Assembly: GCA_028023455.1 (NCBI GenBank)
Contig: JAQFVV010000042.1
Coordinates: 7,647,922 to 7,711,921 of the forward strand
Direction: 5' to 3'
From: Epiperipatus broadwayi
Taxonomy: Eukaryota; Onychophora; Udeonychophora; Euonychophora; Peripatidae
DNA length: 64,000 nt
Program-made: the position numbers and the translations under genes
In this document: positions 23,720 to 37,000 of the stretch, piece by piece
How positions within the stretch are numbered: the first letter of the stretch is position 1
Layout: each line of letters begins with the position of its first letter
Notes under the pieces: generated by a model
Database searches by the model: none
What the model was told of the DNA's origin: nothing
Seen by the model: only the letters and a program-made list of their open reading frames with translations

Positions 23720-26090
23720 AAATGAAAAAACTAACATCATATAATAGTATTAGTTAGTAGAATATTTTATTACAAATCTAAGAAATCAGATCTTTTTAGA
23801 TCAAATCGATCATTTAGGTTCGGCCCGGAATCATTATATGTATATGTTTTGATTAGCATCAATGCCATCCCATGGTGAACACCAGGGACGAGAAAACAAC
23901 CTTAATTTTTTGCCATTGTTGTTGTTTCAAAGTCTGCCAGTTCATTTTTACTTGGATTATTTGTTTTATTTATTGAATGTAACTGACATTTTTTGTTTTC
24001 ATAGAGAAGTCAACAATACTTCTACAATTGACGGTATTCTCCCTCCCTATTTTCACTTTTTAAAAAGCACATAAGAAAGAAATTTAAAAAGTTATATTCA
24101 AATAATAAAGAATAAAAATTTCAAACAAATTTGTCAATTAGAAATAAAAAGAGGTTGTTTCAAATTATCTATATTAATTAATCTTGTAAGTATTACACTG
24201 TGAAAATTTACAATTATCTGTATTTTTCCTTCCCCTCCCCCATTTTATCAAAACCTAATAAGAAATTGAAAAGACAAATAATACTAAAAGTTAGCAAAAT
24301 AAATAAATACATCTATCAGTGAAAGTATTATTATGATAAATTCTGTTTTTTAAATCCAATCTTCAACTGATCATTTAGTCATATCAGTATTCTTTCATGA
24401 TATCAAAGCAGTATTTAGAGATTCAACTAAAGAGAAAATCAAATATAGGTAGCTGAGTACATCAGTACCCTTAAATCTTTATGACAAAAAATAATTTGCA
24501 GACAAAAAAATGATAAAATACCTTCCATCAATCACATATTTTGTGATGAGCTGATGGTAATCATTGTGACCATTTTTAAAAAGTATATTATATGTTTAGA
24601 GCTAGATGTAGGTTTAGAATATTTTGGTATTATAATGAACTAGAGTCAGAGGTTTAAAGTAATAAACTACATGCTTTGATTGACAGTTACTTCTGTGATT
24701 TATCATATTATAATATTGATCAAGCACAAAATAAAAAATAAAAAAATAAAAAAGGGGTATATTCAAATTTGTTAGAGGTCTTATAAATTTAATGCTCAGC
24801 TTATAAGAGAAAGTCTTAGAATGCTTGTGCTCTTATCTAAGATTCATTGTAAATGTTAAGAATTATAAAGACCAATCATATATTTTTGTATAAAGAAAAT
24901 AGAAAGATGTATTTATTGGCACATATATTATTAATGTGACATTAAACAGTGCTGGTTCAGTACAAAATGCATCTTGGGATCATTTGTCTTTTATTATATC
25001 TTTATTTATATGTATTTAAAAAGAATGGGGAAGTATGGAGATGGTTATTAAATCTATGGAGAGAGACTATTTCGAAATTCAATTACTTTGAATTTTTTTA
25101 TAACTTTTTTGTATTGATTTCAAACAAATACATTTGTAAATTTCTTTTTTGCAATGATCAGAAAAATATCTTTAATTAAGAAGTGTTATTTAAATAAAAT
25201 AATATTTAATTAAAATATTGTGTAAGGTAATTAATCCATAATGATTATAAAAGCTTATTTTGATTTATAAAATAATTTAAACTTTGGATGCAATATTAAT
25301 TAAATCAAGGTACTAGAAAGGCTTTAAGTCAGATGATGAACAATTTATTTTAGATAGATAGATAGATAGAGAGAGAGAGACAGAGAGAGAGGGGGGGGAG
25401 AGAGAGAGAGAAAGAGAGAGAGAGAGTGTGTGTGTTTAGTCAGTTAGCTAGAAAGGAAAGAAATGACAAGGATAAAAATGAGTGGTTACTGCTAAGACTT
25501 AAAAAATGCTGATCACACTCAATATTAATTCTTTTTTGGTAGTGTTTGTGTCTTCTGTCATATGCTAAAATATTCTTAATGGCTGCATAACTATTGCTTC
25601 AATGAGACTCTTAAATAAAAATATAATGAAAATCTTTGCTCTACTATGCTCTCACTTTACATTCTACTAGTTGCCCAGGTATTGCAAGAGAAGTGATAGC
25701 ATATTTTATAAGGAAATATGGTGAGACATATATCTAAAGGAATATTCTATATTTTAAATGAAAATCCTGAAACAACCAAAACTCTGCTTGTGTTCAAAAA
25801 ATATTTTGAAATCAAATATATTATTTTGGCTCAGTAAATATCTGTAGGCTACAGAATACGATAAAATCTGCTACAAAATATGTAAATAAGTGAATTATAT
25901 TATTGTAGCTAATATTTGCTTGATAATTATTTATTGTATATTAAAAATGTATCTCAATTGAATTATACAGTTGTCAATCATTAGTTATCTTTTTTTTTTT
26001 TTTGACTCATTCATATTTGTACATTTACATTATTTTTTTTAACTGCATGCATTTTACAGGGAAGATATGCTAATTCATGTATATGTAATT
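23720..26090. other. AT-rich non-coding stretch with microsatellites
   Basis: No gene recognised. It contains a compound (GATA)n/(GA)n/(GT)n microsatellite at about 25,352-25,435. The 76-codon open frame near 24,949 is low-complexity hydrophobic sequence from AT-rich DNA. Confidence 0.4.
25352..25435. repeat. Compound (TAGA)n-(GA)n-(GT)n microsatellite
   Basis: The run starts 'tagatagatagataga', passes through GA repeats with a G8 interruption, and ends 'gtgtgtgtgt'. Confidence 0.9.
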
Positions 26091-26092
26091 TC

Positions 26093-26220
<128 letters not shown>

Positions 26221-28375
26221 TGGTTTCATTTTCTTCATTAGTTGTTAAATATATATATATATATTAAGATAATAAAAACATTTAATTATTTTTATTCTGA
26301 TTCTCTATTTCATTTACAAATTGGTTTGACAATTCTAAAATATCTTCTCGCTTTCTGGACCATGGATGAGTATTCTTTAAACTGTGTTACTACTAGAATG
26401 TTAACTGGAATGTTGATATAATTGTTGAGATAAGATATGTCCTAACTGAATTGTATTCATTGGTAGCTCTTATAAGATGGAGGATGGTGCTCTAAGGCAC
26501 TGGTTATTGCCACCAATTTCTAAATTAAGCTACCAATGTGGAGTGATCTTGGGAGCAGTCATCAGAAAGATAGTTGCCAGAAAATAATAAGCCTATATTT
26601 AAAGTGAACGTATAGAGGGAATTGATACTTGCTTGATCATTATCATTATAAATTCTAAATATAGCCATTTGGGAAATACCAATAATAAATGATATATTAG
26701 GTTAATATTGATAGTTCCTTTAATACATATGGCATATTAATAAAGAGTGTAAAGGCCTCTTTTCACTACAATACTATAAAGAAATTTCAATACTTGAATA
26801 TGGAAGATTTTTTTTAATCTAACAAGAAGAAGCATATTATTTATTTGGATATTTTCCTTTTTTAATTTTATAGATGTTGTAAATTACAATCTCTCAATTA
26901 TAATAAAAATAATTTGTAGTAATATATATATATATATGTTCTGCTTATATATATAAGTTATATTCTAAACAAAGTCGCTTTAATATTCTGCATGATTTAG
27001 GACGTAGTAGAGTGATAGATTCAAAATCATGGAACAATTCTAGCTGAGAAAAAGTTTGTTTGGAAGAAAATCACCGTGGTCAATGAAGTGGAGTTATTGT
27101 GCTTAGCCGATTATATATTTTTTCGAATATCACATGACTTATTGAACAAAAAAACATATGACTATTATTATAAAATGTTTAAGTGTTGTACAAATTATTT
27201 AAGTTTGGGATAAATCATTTTACTATCACGAAATCAATCGTTATCCATATATATAGTATCCTACCACTGACTTATTCATAGTGATGTATACTGGCATATT
27301 TGCATACATTTTAATAAAATTCAATAATCTTTTATTATACAGATCTTTAAATGAAATCGTACTAACGAAAGAAAGGGAGAAGATTTTGAATCAGTAAATT
27401 TTTAATCCTGACAGATGCTGTCAAATAAAAAAGTGATTGATAATAAATTTTACACTTGGGAATAACAATTTTAAATGTAAAAAAAAAAAAGATTTCGTTG
27501 GAAAATCATTTTAAAGTATCTTTTTTTTTTAAAAAAAAAATTAAATTGAAAAAATTAATCATTCTAAATGATTTGATTCTGTACTACAGATTCTGGTTTT
27601 ACAGTTTATATTTTTCATTTAGTTTTCAATGATGTTGGAGCGGAAACTGAAAGAAAATGATGAAATTTTAACATCTATGAAGATAACACTACCATTGTTT
27701 TGTCATTTTTATTGATTGCATAAAGATATTTTAAATGGTATATAAAATATAAAATATACATGACTTTATATATTGTTATGGACAGCAGACACCTAATATC
27801 CAGTATCAGGTGGTGCCATTAGACCTCTAGCCTAGGAAATTTATAATTTACGAATGATGATACCAAGTATAAATGCCTACCACAGTTGTACCATCACTCA
27901 TGTATCCAAAAATCACCTCTAAATCGTGGAAAGCAGAGATTCTTGGCAAATAACAATTGTCAGAGCAGACAAAAGTAACAATCTGTAGAGTTTAAAAATA
28001 CGTTTACTAGGCAAAGCGTGGGCTTACAGACCAAGAAAATATGTTATTGTCAGGGTCAGCAAGGATATATGAACACGCTAAGGTGGATATAATTAACTGA
28101 GAGATTGATTCACAATTATTCATTCATAGATTCATTGACAGATTGATGCAAGTATTTATTGTTTCATATTCATAGAAAGTGCTTGAAATAATGGAGCATT
28201 TGTTAGCCGGAGGTAAAGATTAAAATAAACTAGTATAAGACTAGCCAGTCACATTGCTTAGATAACAATGATAACAACGATCTGTTTAAAGAAGTTATAT
28301 AACATTAAAAGGTACTTATTTCTTAGTGCTAATTTTATTCTAGTCATGATGGAAAACTTTTTTATGAAGATTTCA
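26221..28375. other. AT-rich non-coding stretch
   Basis: No gene recognised. Less AT-rich islands at about 26,440-26,590 and 27,780-28,000 may be old interspersed repeats. The second contains the small palindrome 'cacctaatatccagtatcaggtg' (27,792 onwards). Confidence 0.35.
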
Positions 28376-28384
28376 ATGATATGC

Positions 28385-28885
28385 TAATTGCAGGCAGAAG
28401 TATATTATCCACCTGCTAAATCTGGTAAATTACCAGCTGAAATATATCTAGGTCGAAAGCTGCAGACTAAATTATCAAATGTACTGACAAAGGATCATAA
28501 TGAACTGACTGAGAACTCTTATAAGTTTACATCTGAGGAAAGAGTGTGGGTTAAAAATAACTAATTTGCAAGCTGTAGTTATTATATATCACCTATCAAA
28601 TTAAATGGTATCTGTTCATATGAACAACAGAAAAATATTACACAAACATATCAATCAACTGCATATAGATGAAAGCATGGATCCTGAATAATTTAAGAGA
28701 ATGAAGACACTAAACCAGAAACAGAGTTTATCAATCATGATAAAGATCAACTATCTATACCAGAGATTAATATAATAAGTGAAGCTGTGATAAATTCACC
28801 TCGACATGTAAAAAGAGAAAGAAGGATTATTAATTACCTCCATGACTTCATTTTATGCCAGAGAAAAAATAAATCTCTGAACTTG
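28385..28885 (+). mobile_element. Ty3/Gypsy-type Pol remnant: C-terminal end of integrase
   Basis: In order, and in more than one frame, the plus strand encodes: a PAKSGKLPAEIYLGRKLQTK stretch, the conserved 'SPAEL..GRKLRT' motif found after the integrase core of Gypsy elements; EERVWVKN, the 'vwvrn' start of the C-terminal domain; HINQLHIDESMDPE, the 'RHINQLR' motif; and INSPRHVKRERRIINYLHDF, the basic 'SPRRSKRxRRxPxYLxDF' tail. The order matches the family. Frameshifts and stops separate the blocks, so it is dead. The RNase H and integrase catalytic cores are not found upstream, so only the last part remains. Confidence 0.7.
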
Positions 28886-28990
28886 GGAGATGTGTGTTAT
28901 GTATGCATGTGTATGTTTAAATGCATATACATAACATGTTTAATTGTAATAGGATATAGTCATATATATATATGTACAGTAATTTAAAAA
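28886..28990 (+). repeat. Possible start of the 3' LTR of the Gypsy remnant
   Basis: Directly after the Pol tail comes a short purine stretch ('gggaga') and then 'tgtgttatgtatgcatgtg', the position and TG start expected of a 3' LTR after a polypurine tract. The far end and the partner LTR were not found. Confidence 0.3.
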
Positions 28991-29404
28991 GTTAGCTTCA
29001 TAAGAATAGTAAATTTAATAAATTAAAGTGGTATTACATGATCAGAAAAGATTAATTTCTAAGTAGATGGAAAGATCAATTAGTTAAATTCTCTGAAGAT
29101 AAATAATGAAATTCTTTCAGTAAAAATTTATATCATTAACAATTAAATGATTGTGAGTTTCTGATCCATTCATTGATAAGAAACTTTTTAATAGAACTTA
29201 ATGGAAATAAAATTCTCTAGTCCATGATGTAATTCGAATAAATGAAATAATTACCTTATCAGTGAGATCTGAAAGAAGAGGCAATCAGAAGAGTAATTGG
29301 ACAATCAATTGATAGAAGTCAAGCGAGAAAAAGAAATGAATACTTGCTGTTGGAAGCTTCTGGTGTGCAGATGGATATTTAATCACAGTGCTGGATGTCA
29401 CAAT

Positions 29405-29455
29405 ATGTATCTTAAGCTTCCAGTGTGGAGAGGCTTGCCTCCACACTGCCAAAGT
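29405..29455. repeat. Short hairpin
   Basis: The sequence 'agtgtggag' and 'cctccacact' (29,422-29,447) form a tight stem. A related 'ggaagcttctggtgtg' lies about 70 bp upstream. Function unknown. Confidence 0.4.
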
Positions 29456-29658
29456 AAATTGAGGGACTTAACAGGTTGTATAGATCTGCATTATTATTTC
29501 TGTATGCCTATAGGTCTATATATATTGTAATATATTTTATTCTAGTATAAATTGCATTGGCAATTTATATGCTAAATTACCAAATTCATAAAAAGAGAAT
29601 ATTTTTATTTAAATATCTGATTGATTTAATTTAGACAATGTGGTTGTATAGATTTTTT

Positions 29659-31218
29659 GGTTGTTTTACAATAGCATGTTGAAACCACCGGAGGGCGTTA
29701 TTTCTATGCTAGCGCACAGAAATATGCCATTTAGGTGGCCGCCTCCGCCGCTATCGTACGTTCTATTTCTAATGCGTAAGCCTAAAAATAGTCCGTTGAT
29801 ATGGGAGAGGGCACCGGCTGACTGTGTTTATTTCTATGCCAATGCACAGAAACATGAACATTTAGCCAATCTTGCTGCAGAAGCTATTGTGTCAGCTTAC
29901 GCTCAGATTCGGGCTAAGCATTTCGGACTAGCGATCATATTTCACTTTTGTTTACAGTATTGTCTGAGGGTGGCTGGAATTACGATTGTCAAAACTATTT
30001 TAATATTCATTAAGACCACCTCCCCCTCTATCTCGAATCTTTTAGGAAGGTCTACTAACAATTATCAGCAGAGTCTCATGCTTCCCTAGCCCCCATTTCC
30101 TGCTGAAAAAATTGGCCAAGTGTAGTTCAAAGCACGCTTCCCATCAAATCACGCTCTAAGTCACGTTTCGTGCGACAACAACTGCGAGCTGATTAATCGA
30201 ATAGCTGCAAAAAATAGGACAACTTGTTTTGCCGAATGTCAAAGAAAGAACAAGGATTCTTATCTGACTGCTGGTACCGGCGGTGGTTTATCAAACAAAA
30301 CACCTTGAAGCTGCATGTCTGCTGTGTTTTTTTATTTTATTTTTTATTTTGCCTGAAGAGCCCACAAAGTTTCTTTTAATTGCCATATAGATTGATGTTT
30401 TTTGAGGGGGAATTACCATCAAAACTTGGTCAATCTTCAAGTTGTTGGTGTTCCATTCTGTTAGCAATTGCAAACATCCTTCCCTTCCCCCCTCTCCCAA
30501 AGTTGGACTTTGGCTTGTAAATGTTACCGTTAAATGGACAATAGATTTATTTATCAAAATAAAAACAAAACAAACCGAAAAAAAGAAAGAAGAAGAAGTA
30601 GTTGAATTGGCTGATTTTTTGTTTGTCGTACAATACCGAACCGAAAATAGAAAAGGGTTTAATGAGAATTAAATCAAAACAAAGAAAAAATCGGTTAACT
30701 ACTTTTTAAAAATCATTGGTTTTAATCGATCTGTTTTTTTTTGGTTTTGTTTTTTTTTTTTTTGTTGTTTGGGGTAGCCAAAATAGATTTGATAGCCATT
30801 GTACTTTTATTTTAAATGTGATAAACAACAACAAAAAAAAAAAAAAAAAAAAAACAACAAAAAAATATGTAGACGGTAAAAAAACAAAAAACAAACCCCG
30901 TCCCCTTTGAAAATATAAATAATAAAAAAAAAGAATCAAAAGCCAAAAAAATGAAGTACTTTTTTTTTGTAAATTCATTTATTTGTAATTTTTTTGTTTA
31001 TGCATTTGTTTATTTTTGTTTTTTTGTTTTGGTCGTGTTTAAACAAAAAATTTGATTTGATATTACTTTTATAAATGTGAAAAACAAAAAAAAAATAAAA
31101 AAACCAAAGCCAACCAAAAAAAAAAAAAGAAAAGAAACTCGGCCCCGGCAACATTATATTTATCTTTGTTTACAAACTGAGCCCTCCAGCGGTTTCAACA
31201 CGCTATTGTAAAACAACC
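29659..31218. mobile_element. Non-autonomous TIR transposon with 8-bp target duplication (hAT- or Merlin-like)
   Basis: The ends are a 38-bp inverted repeat starting 'ggttgttttacaatagc', with three mismatches between arms (29659-29696 and 31181-31218). Both sides are flanked by the same 8 bases, 'gatttttt' (29651-29658 and 31219-31226). An 8-bp duplication is typical of hAT, and also seen in Merlin and P elements; the GG start fits Merlin better than the CAG start usual in hAT. The interior is 1.48 kb of GC-rich left part and A/T homopolymer-rich right part, with a 142-codon open frame (29661-30089) that matches no transposase I know. Other low-complexity frames inside are not genes. Confidence 0.75.
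29661..30089 (+). CDS. Unrecognised open frame inside the 1.56-kb TIR element
   Basis: The frame has 142 codons, one of the longest in the window, and starts within the terminal inverted repeat, which makes a real protein start there doubtful. It contains PPPPLSYVLF near residue 28 and an alanine-rich stretch (FYANAQKHEHLANLAAEA) from about residue 58. There is no DDE or BED-type motif and no signal peptide. The DNA beneath has three diverged ~60-bp modules starting 'ttatttctatgc' or similar (29,694, 29,757 and 29,812), so the frame may only reflect a GC-richer tandem repeat. I cannot assign a function and regard a true coding role as unlikely. Confidence 0.2.
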   Translation: MFYNSMLKPPEGVISMLAHRNMPFRWPPPPLSYVLFLMRKPKNSPLIWERAPADCVYFYANAQKHEHLANLAAEAIVSAYAQIRAKHFGLAIIFHFCLQYCLRVAGITIVKTILIFIKTTSPSISNLLGRSTNNYQQSLMLP

Positions 31219-31226
31219 GATTTTTT

Positions 31227-32190
31227 TTGTGTGTGTTAAAAGAAATTGAAAAGAGAGAAAGGATATAAAGAATATAAAAAAAACAAAAAGGGAAACTACA
31301 TTGTATTTTTGTAAGGATAAAACAAACATTTATCGTGAAGCGATTAGCAGTATGTAAAATAAAATTGCAGCATTCCTTCAGTAATTAAAAATGGCGACCC
31401 AAGAAAAATAAAGGAAGACTTTGTGGGCTAAATTACATTAAATTTGATCTAAATTAACAGGTGTCAACAGGAGTTGGGCAGAGAGACTAAAAAAATGAAG
31501 ACTATAAAAAGAAAAACACATCATGTGTCAAGGTTCTTAGATTTGTTCCTGAAATAAAGCAGTTCAAAATAAATATTCCCATTGAAGAAATTATGCAGAG
31601 CATGTCAAACTACTCTCACTATGTTAAATCATACTAAGATGTGCAAGTAGAAGAGTTCGTTTGCTGATGTTGCTTTTGCCTGATGTCATGAACTATCATG
31701 AGTAAAGCTGTCTCCTACTAAATCTGAAATCATGGAGTGCTTGTAGACTGCAAAAATACAGAACAGCGGATCCAGCCTAAGGTAAACCATGCATGGTAAA
31801 TTCTACAGTATTATATGTGAACAGTTAAACTTACTGGTAATAAACTTTATCCAAATATCAGTGATCACTTTCTCTTGAATTCTAAGTGTGATAAACTGTC
31901 GTTTTGAGTCATATCAATTAAAATAAAATCTTATTAGTAGTTTTAATCCCTATTTATTTCTCTTATATTTTATTCTCTCAATAATATAAATATTTCATAA
32001 TGTATCAATAAATTTAAATATAACTTATGTTGATATTTTGTTGTTGATTATTAGTTGTCTAAATTCATTTAAAAGTAACCATTATTATAATTTGATTAAA
32101 TAAATTGCCGATGCTGTACTTGAAAACACAATCCTCCGGATATTCCAAGTAATTTTATCATGACTAAATAAGTAGATGGGATTTGGCCTG
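31227..32190. other. Non-coding stretch
   Basis: Moderately AT-rich, with no open frame of note. The part 31,400-31,800 is less AT-rich and could be an old repeat, but no family is recognised. Confidence 0.35.
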
Positions 32191-32192
32191 TG

Positions 32193-32243
32193 GATTCTTA
32201 CATAGAATCCTGGTGCCTTTTCAAATAAATTAAAAGCTGGTTC
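32193..32243. repeat. Interspersed repeat piece, partner at 33,999-34,050
   Basis: Shares 'gattcttacat.gaatcctgg' and 'aaataaa(t)taaaagct' with 33,999-34,050 in the same order and orientation. Confidence 0.5.
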
Positions 32244-32660
32244 TTTCCTTTCTATATTATTCAACTTTAGTTACATTTAGCGGGTTGTGTGACCATGAAA
32301 AATAACTGCGTTTGATAAAATTCACTGAAATTTTCTGATGAAAATTTACCAAATTGAATGTAGTTTGGTCACCAAATATGAGGTAATTAACTCATAAAAA
32401 CCCTAATTATACCATGAATGTTACAATATATATATATATAATTAAAATGTATATTTGTTAATTAATAATGGAAACTTCATATAAATATATTAAATACTAA
32501 ATTTTAACCATATTAGTTGTGATTTTTACCAGGGGATACATTTAGATCTCATGTGATCCAGAGAGCAAGAGTTATGTTCCCAGACATAACAGGAATATAT
32601 TGCTAATTATAAATCCTAATTATATTCCTAATTATAAATAAAGCTATAAAATGGTGCAAC

Positions 32661-32816
32661 CCAGTCTAACCCTCATATAAATGTTTATAAATTAATAATA
32701 ATCTATGAATATAACCTGTATTTTTTTAAATTTTTCCATATGATCGTTACAAAATGGAAATATGTGGTTTGACCATTATCATGATCCTAGTTATTAATTG
32801 ACAAATGAGAAATGTT
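32661..32816. repeat. Interspersed repeat, ~155 bp, partner at 41,463-41,615
   Basis: The two copies share, in order, 'agtc.a.c.t.atat', 'taataatc..a.aatataacc', 'tatgatc.ttacaaaat', and 'attatcat.atcct', and 'attaattga'. Both are non-coding and moderately diverged. Confidence 0.5.
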
Positions 32817-32829
32817 TAATAAAATATTT

Positions 32830-33998
32830 AGTAACGTTTCTGTACTAGTACATAAATGATGACCATTGTTAACCATGTGGTAATTTATATATATATGCAT
32901 TTGGTAAAAGCTAAGAAAAAGCGCAATTAAATTTTTTTTTTTAGTTGTATAATTTATTTTTTTAAAACGTACAACGAAAGGTAAAATTTTTGTCCACATT
33001 TTTTTTATCTAATTAAAAATGAAAGTAAAAATTGGAGAGAATAAAAGACACTAATTACTAATCCAGATAAGCTAAAAGAAAAATATTTTAGCTAATTAAA
33101 GATGGCAGAATTATGCTAAAAAAATATAGACTTTGTAACTTAAATTTAAGAGAGTGTACAAGATTATTGTCTTATATGCTGATAAAAGGACAAAGGGATG
33201 CACAGAAGTGGCAAAAACTGGATCAAGGTATAAAAAGAAGAGGACAACTTCAATCTAGGTCTTTCTTTACCTTCTGGTTTCATGTCTTAGAATTGGGGGT
33301 TTCCATGAGCATAACCTGTGGCAGTAATATACTTCTGCACAGGTATGCCACTTGCCATACCGAGCTGTCATGCAAGCATGGAAACAAAGCTTTGTATACC
33401 GCTTTTTACAATGAAAGGGTCACCACAACTGTGCTTTTTCTCTAGCTATAGAATGGACCAATAATTGAAGATGTTGGCAGGAGAGACCATTGGAAATTCC
33501 TATGAGCTCAGGATCCCATAAATCTACACCAACTTACCTGTACGCTAAGATTAACTTTTCCTGATTGTGACTTAAAGTTTACAAACAACACTTAAAAAAA
33601 AAAACTTAAAATAATCCCGATATAGATTTTAATTTTATTGTTCAAGAGACTTGTTTACCCAAGAACTTTAATTGTTGGATTCATGTCTGGATTAGCGTGT
33701 GTTCTCTCCAGTTTTAATTAATTAGTAATTTCTCTTTAAACATTTTAATTTGTTAGAATAAAATATTTATTTCTAATACCAACTTTTCCTTGTACGTTAT
33801 TGATGATTATTATTAGATTTATTAATATTAGTTTAGCAAGATTTGAAAATATAATTTACCTTTGCCAATATATGTTGATTAAGCTCCAGGAATAATAATA
33901 TTTAGAAAATAACTCTAGTTATGGTAAAATATGATACCGATTCTTTTAAAAACATTTTTCTTTTTAATTTTCGAGATGTGATGCAGCAGATTTCAGCA
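32830..33998. other. Non-coding stretch
   Basis: The 110-codon open frame at 33113-33445 on the plus strand has mixed composition and matches nothing I know. A palindrome-like 'ggtatgccacttgccatacc' lies at 33,342-33,361. No other feature is recognised. Confidence 0.3.
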
Positions 33999-34050
33999 GA
34001 TTCTTACATGAATCCTGGCACCCTTATAAAATAAATAAAAGCTAATTCTA
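33999..34050. repeat. Interspersed repeat piece, partner at 32,193-32,243
   Basis: See the partner copy. Here the block reads 'gattcttacatgaatcctgg' and is followed by 'ataaataaaagct'. Confidence 0.5.
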
Positions 34051-37000
34051 TTGATAGCGTAAATCATAACAATTACTAGGTAGAGTTGATCAGGAAATAT
34101 AGTTATGTTTTTAGAAATAGGAATGAAACTTTCTTCTTTTTCCATAACTTGATCAACTCATGCATTTTATGTGTAACAGACCTAGTCAGATGGGCGAAAA
34201 TGCTTCAGTATATATATATATTCCCACAGCCATATATCTATCCAATTATTTATCTGTTTCATAAAATGACATTCAGCATTGGGATTGAAATATCTTATTT
34301 CTACTGAACAAGCCCAAAATAAATCCAAATTTGAAAGGGTGTTTAATCAAGAATAAGTTAACTCAGCAATCTAATTAAAAAGTTAAGAGTATGATAAGAA
34401 AGTTAGTTTGAAATAGGTTATATAGATGATGTATGCAACGAAATAGAATAGAAAATATAAATAAAATATTTACATAAGAATGAGACAAGAGAACAATACT
34501 AAATATATATGCAAATAAGCAAGAAAATTAAAGAGAATTAGTAACAAGGGCTCTGAATTAAGGAAATTAAGAATTAAAGTTAGAAATAGGAACTTAGTAG
34601 AATGTAAGCAAACAGATTTTATACTCATCAAATTAAATAAGCAGCAAAGCAGTAAATTTAAATGTGGATATCCTCTTTGGAGATGCATGGAGGGAGTGAT
34701 TGATGGCATATTATTTACTGAAAGAAAAGAAGAAATGAAACAGCCACAAATCACAGGGGTGTCCTTATGATAATTACAATGGTAATAAGGTTTGAAATAA
34801 TAAGGAAATAAATAGTCAAATGGTGAAAAAAATGGAAGGAAGAATTATGTTAACAGAATAAAGAAAATGGTATAATAAATAAACAATGGAGAGTAATAAG
34901 GAGGTGGTTGAGAAAGTGTTTATTTAAAATAACTAAGACAATAAAGCCAACTGAATAAGGTATCAAATGGACAAATATTGAAAAAAGTGGAAGAAAGAAA
35001 CATTTAAGAATCAAAACAAATAGACAAGCAATATTAGATAAAATGGTTGAAAGATATGAAAAGACTGTTGGAAATATTATGGAAAATTTTTAACATTGAT
35101 ATAAATATTGTGTGTGTGAACTCTAATAATAATGAAGGCATGGTAGAATAATTTAAAGAGATTATTAATGATATAAATATTTGTGATAGAATAACTTGTT
35201 ATAAAGCAATAAAAAATAATGGAGAACTTCGTTATAAAATTTATAGACAATGAAATTTATGATATTATTTTTAATCAGCAGGAGGAGAGTTGTAAAGAAA
35301 AGTAAATAGAATCTGGCAATATTGTGTGAAAGTAGTGTTTAGAAAAATCATCATTGTAGTATTCAAACCAATTACTGCTATTGATAAAATGAAAGATACA
35401 ATTCATGAAAAAAAAAGACATTCTGCTTATTCAACAATGATTAATTTTTGCCAAATAGCAATTGGAGAATGATAGAACAGTATCAGATTCTCATATTGAA
35501 AAGAGATAATTCTTTATTTATTAGTGCATCTCAGAAATGGAGTGCAGCTATAGTGAAAAGAATTTTGAATCCAGGAATGCAAAGAAAAGAAAATGGAGTT
35601 TCAAGATTTTTCTCACAAACTTAAGCAAGAAATATATCAGGTCCAAGAGACATTATCAGCATATTTTGCTACTGGTTCAATTCAAAATGGAAAAGTCCAA
35701 GTCAATCTGAAAACAAATCTTCTTTTAAAATATATAAGTGACAGATCCATATTTTTGTATGATCTTATTTTTTGAATATGAATAGTGGATTAAATTCAAA
35801 ACTTACTTTTTTATGAAAATAAAGTATGACCAAACTGACTGCGGAAAAAAAATCCACGACACTGTTATGAAATATTCACATCATAAAAAATAAAAAAAGA
35901 GGTGTACATACAAATTTGACAAAAAGCTTCCTAAATTTTTAAATTTAGCAAAAGTCTTAAAAGAACAGCTGAGATAAAAATATTTTCTTCTAAGTGATCT
36001 AAAATTTTTCTCAAGTGAAGTCTAAATTAAAGAAAAGTAGGATAATTGTGGTGAGATTTTCACAATGTTCTGAAAAAAAAAAGGGGTATGTTATGCCAAT
36101 ACATATTTTTTGGATAGCTGTCTGTACAGATTGTGTAATTTTTGTGTGTGCAATGTGTGTTTATCATACAATCTATATATATAGTTAATTTTTATGTTCA
36201 AGGGAAGGACACATTCTTATTTATGTATGGTCTTAGTAGAGATTTTCTAGAGCATTTTCGTGTCCCTGTTGAGGAATTCCTGGTACTATTTAATTATTTT
36301 GATGGCACTAATGGCAGAATATTCAGTAGGATTCCCAATACCGAAAAGTTTCTCTGAAACAGTATTTTGGTACTGATGTCAACGTTGAAACTGGAAATAC
36401 AGTTATTTTCGATATTCAAAAGAAGTCTTGTTTTATTTAGTTTAACAAAGTTTAAAGACAAACAAAATAAAAAAAACATAAGTAAAAAACAAAACATTCT
36501 TTAAATCATTTTTCAAAAAATTAACAAAACATAAATTAAAAGAAATTAACAAAACAAAAAAATAAATAAATGGATAATAAAAACTATTTAAATATTATTT
36601 TTGTTTTAAAAAAATAGGCTTTTAAAAAAGCATAAATTATTGACGCTGTCATCCGAAAAAAGCATCGACCGAATTTTTGTTAATATTCGATCGAAAAAAT
36701 GCTGATAGCGGATGTTTTAAAAAGGCCATCTGATTACATTTTGGAGAATGCCAGAATAAAGAAATTGACGTTCCTCAGGAAGTACAATAAAGAATTTTTT
36801 ATAAAAATAATGTTTGTGTTTACTCCCAAGCTCCATGTAGCAAAGATAGATATTCTGCATTGCCCCAGTTATATGATTTGAATACGAAAACATTTATTGA
36901 TCAACACAATATTGGAGCCAAAATATCTACCCTATTCTTTACGTGGATTCCTAATTCAACATTGAGAAAATGTCATATAATCGTTTCTGATAAAAAATCA

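Noticed and set aside
30291-30978. Several open frames of 64-90 codons on both strands
   Set aside because: They come from homopolymer T and A runs inside the 1.56-kb TIR element; no domain or balanced composition.
33113-33445. 110-codon plus-strand frame as a gene
   Set aside because: No domain, no splice or promoter context, and composition typical of chance frames in a less AT-rich island.
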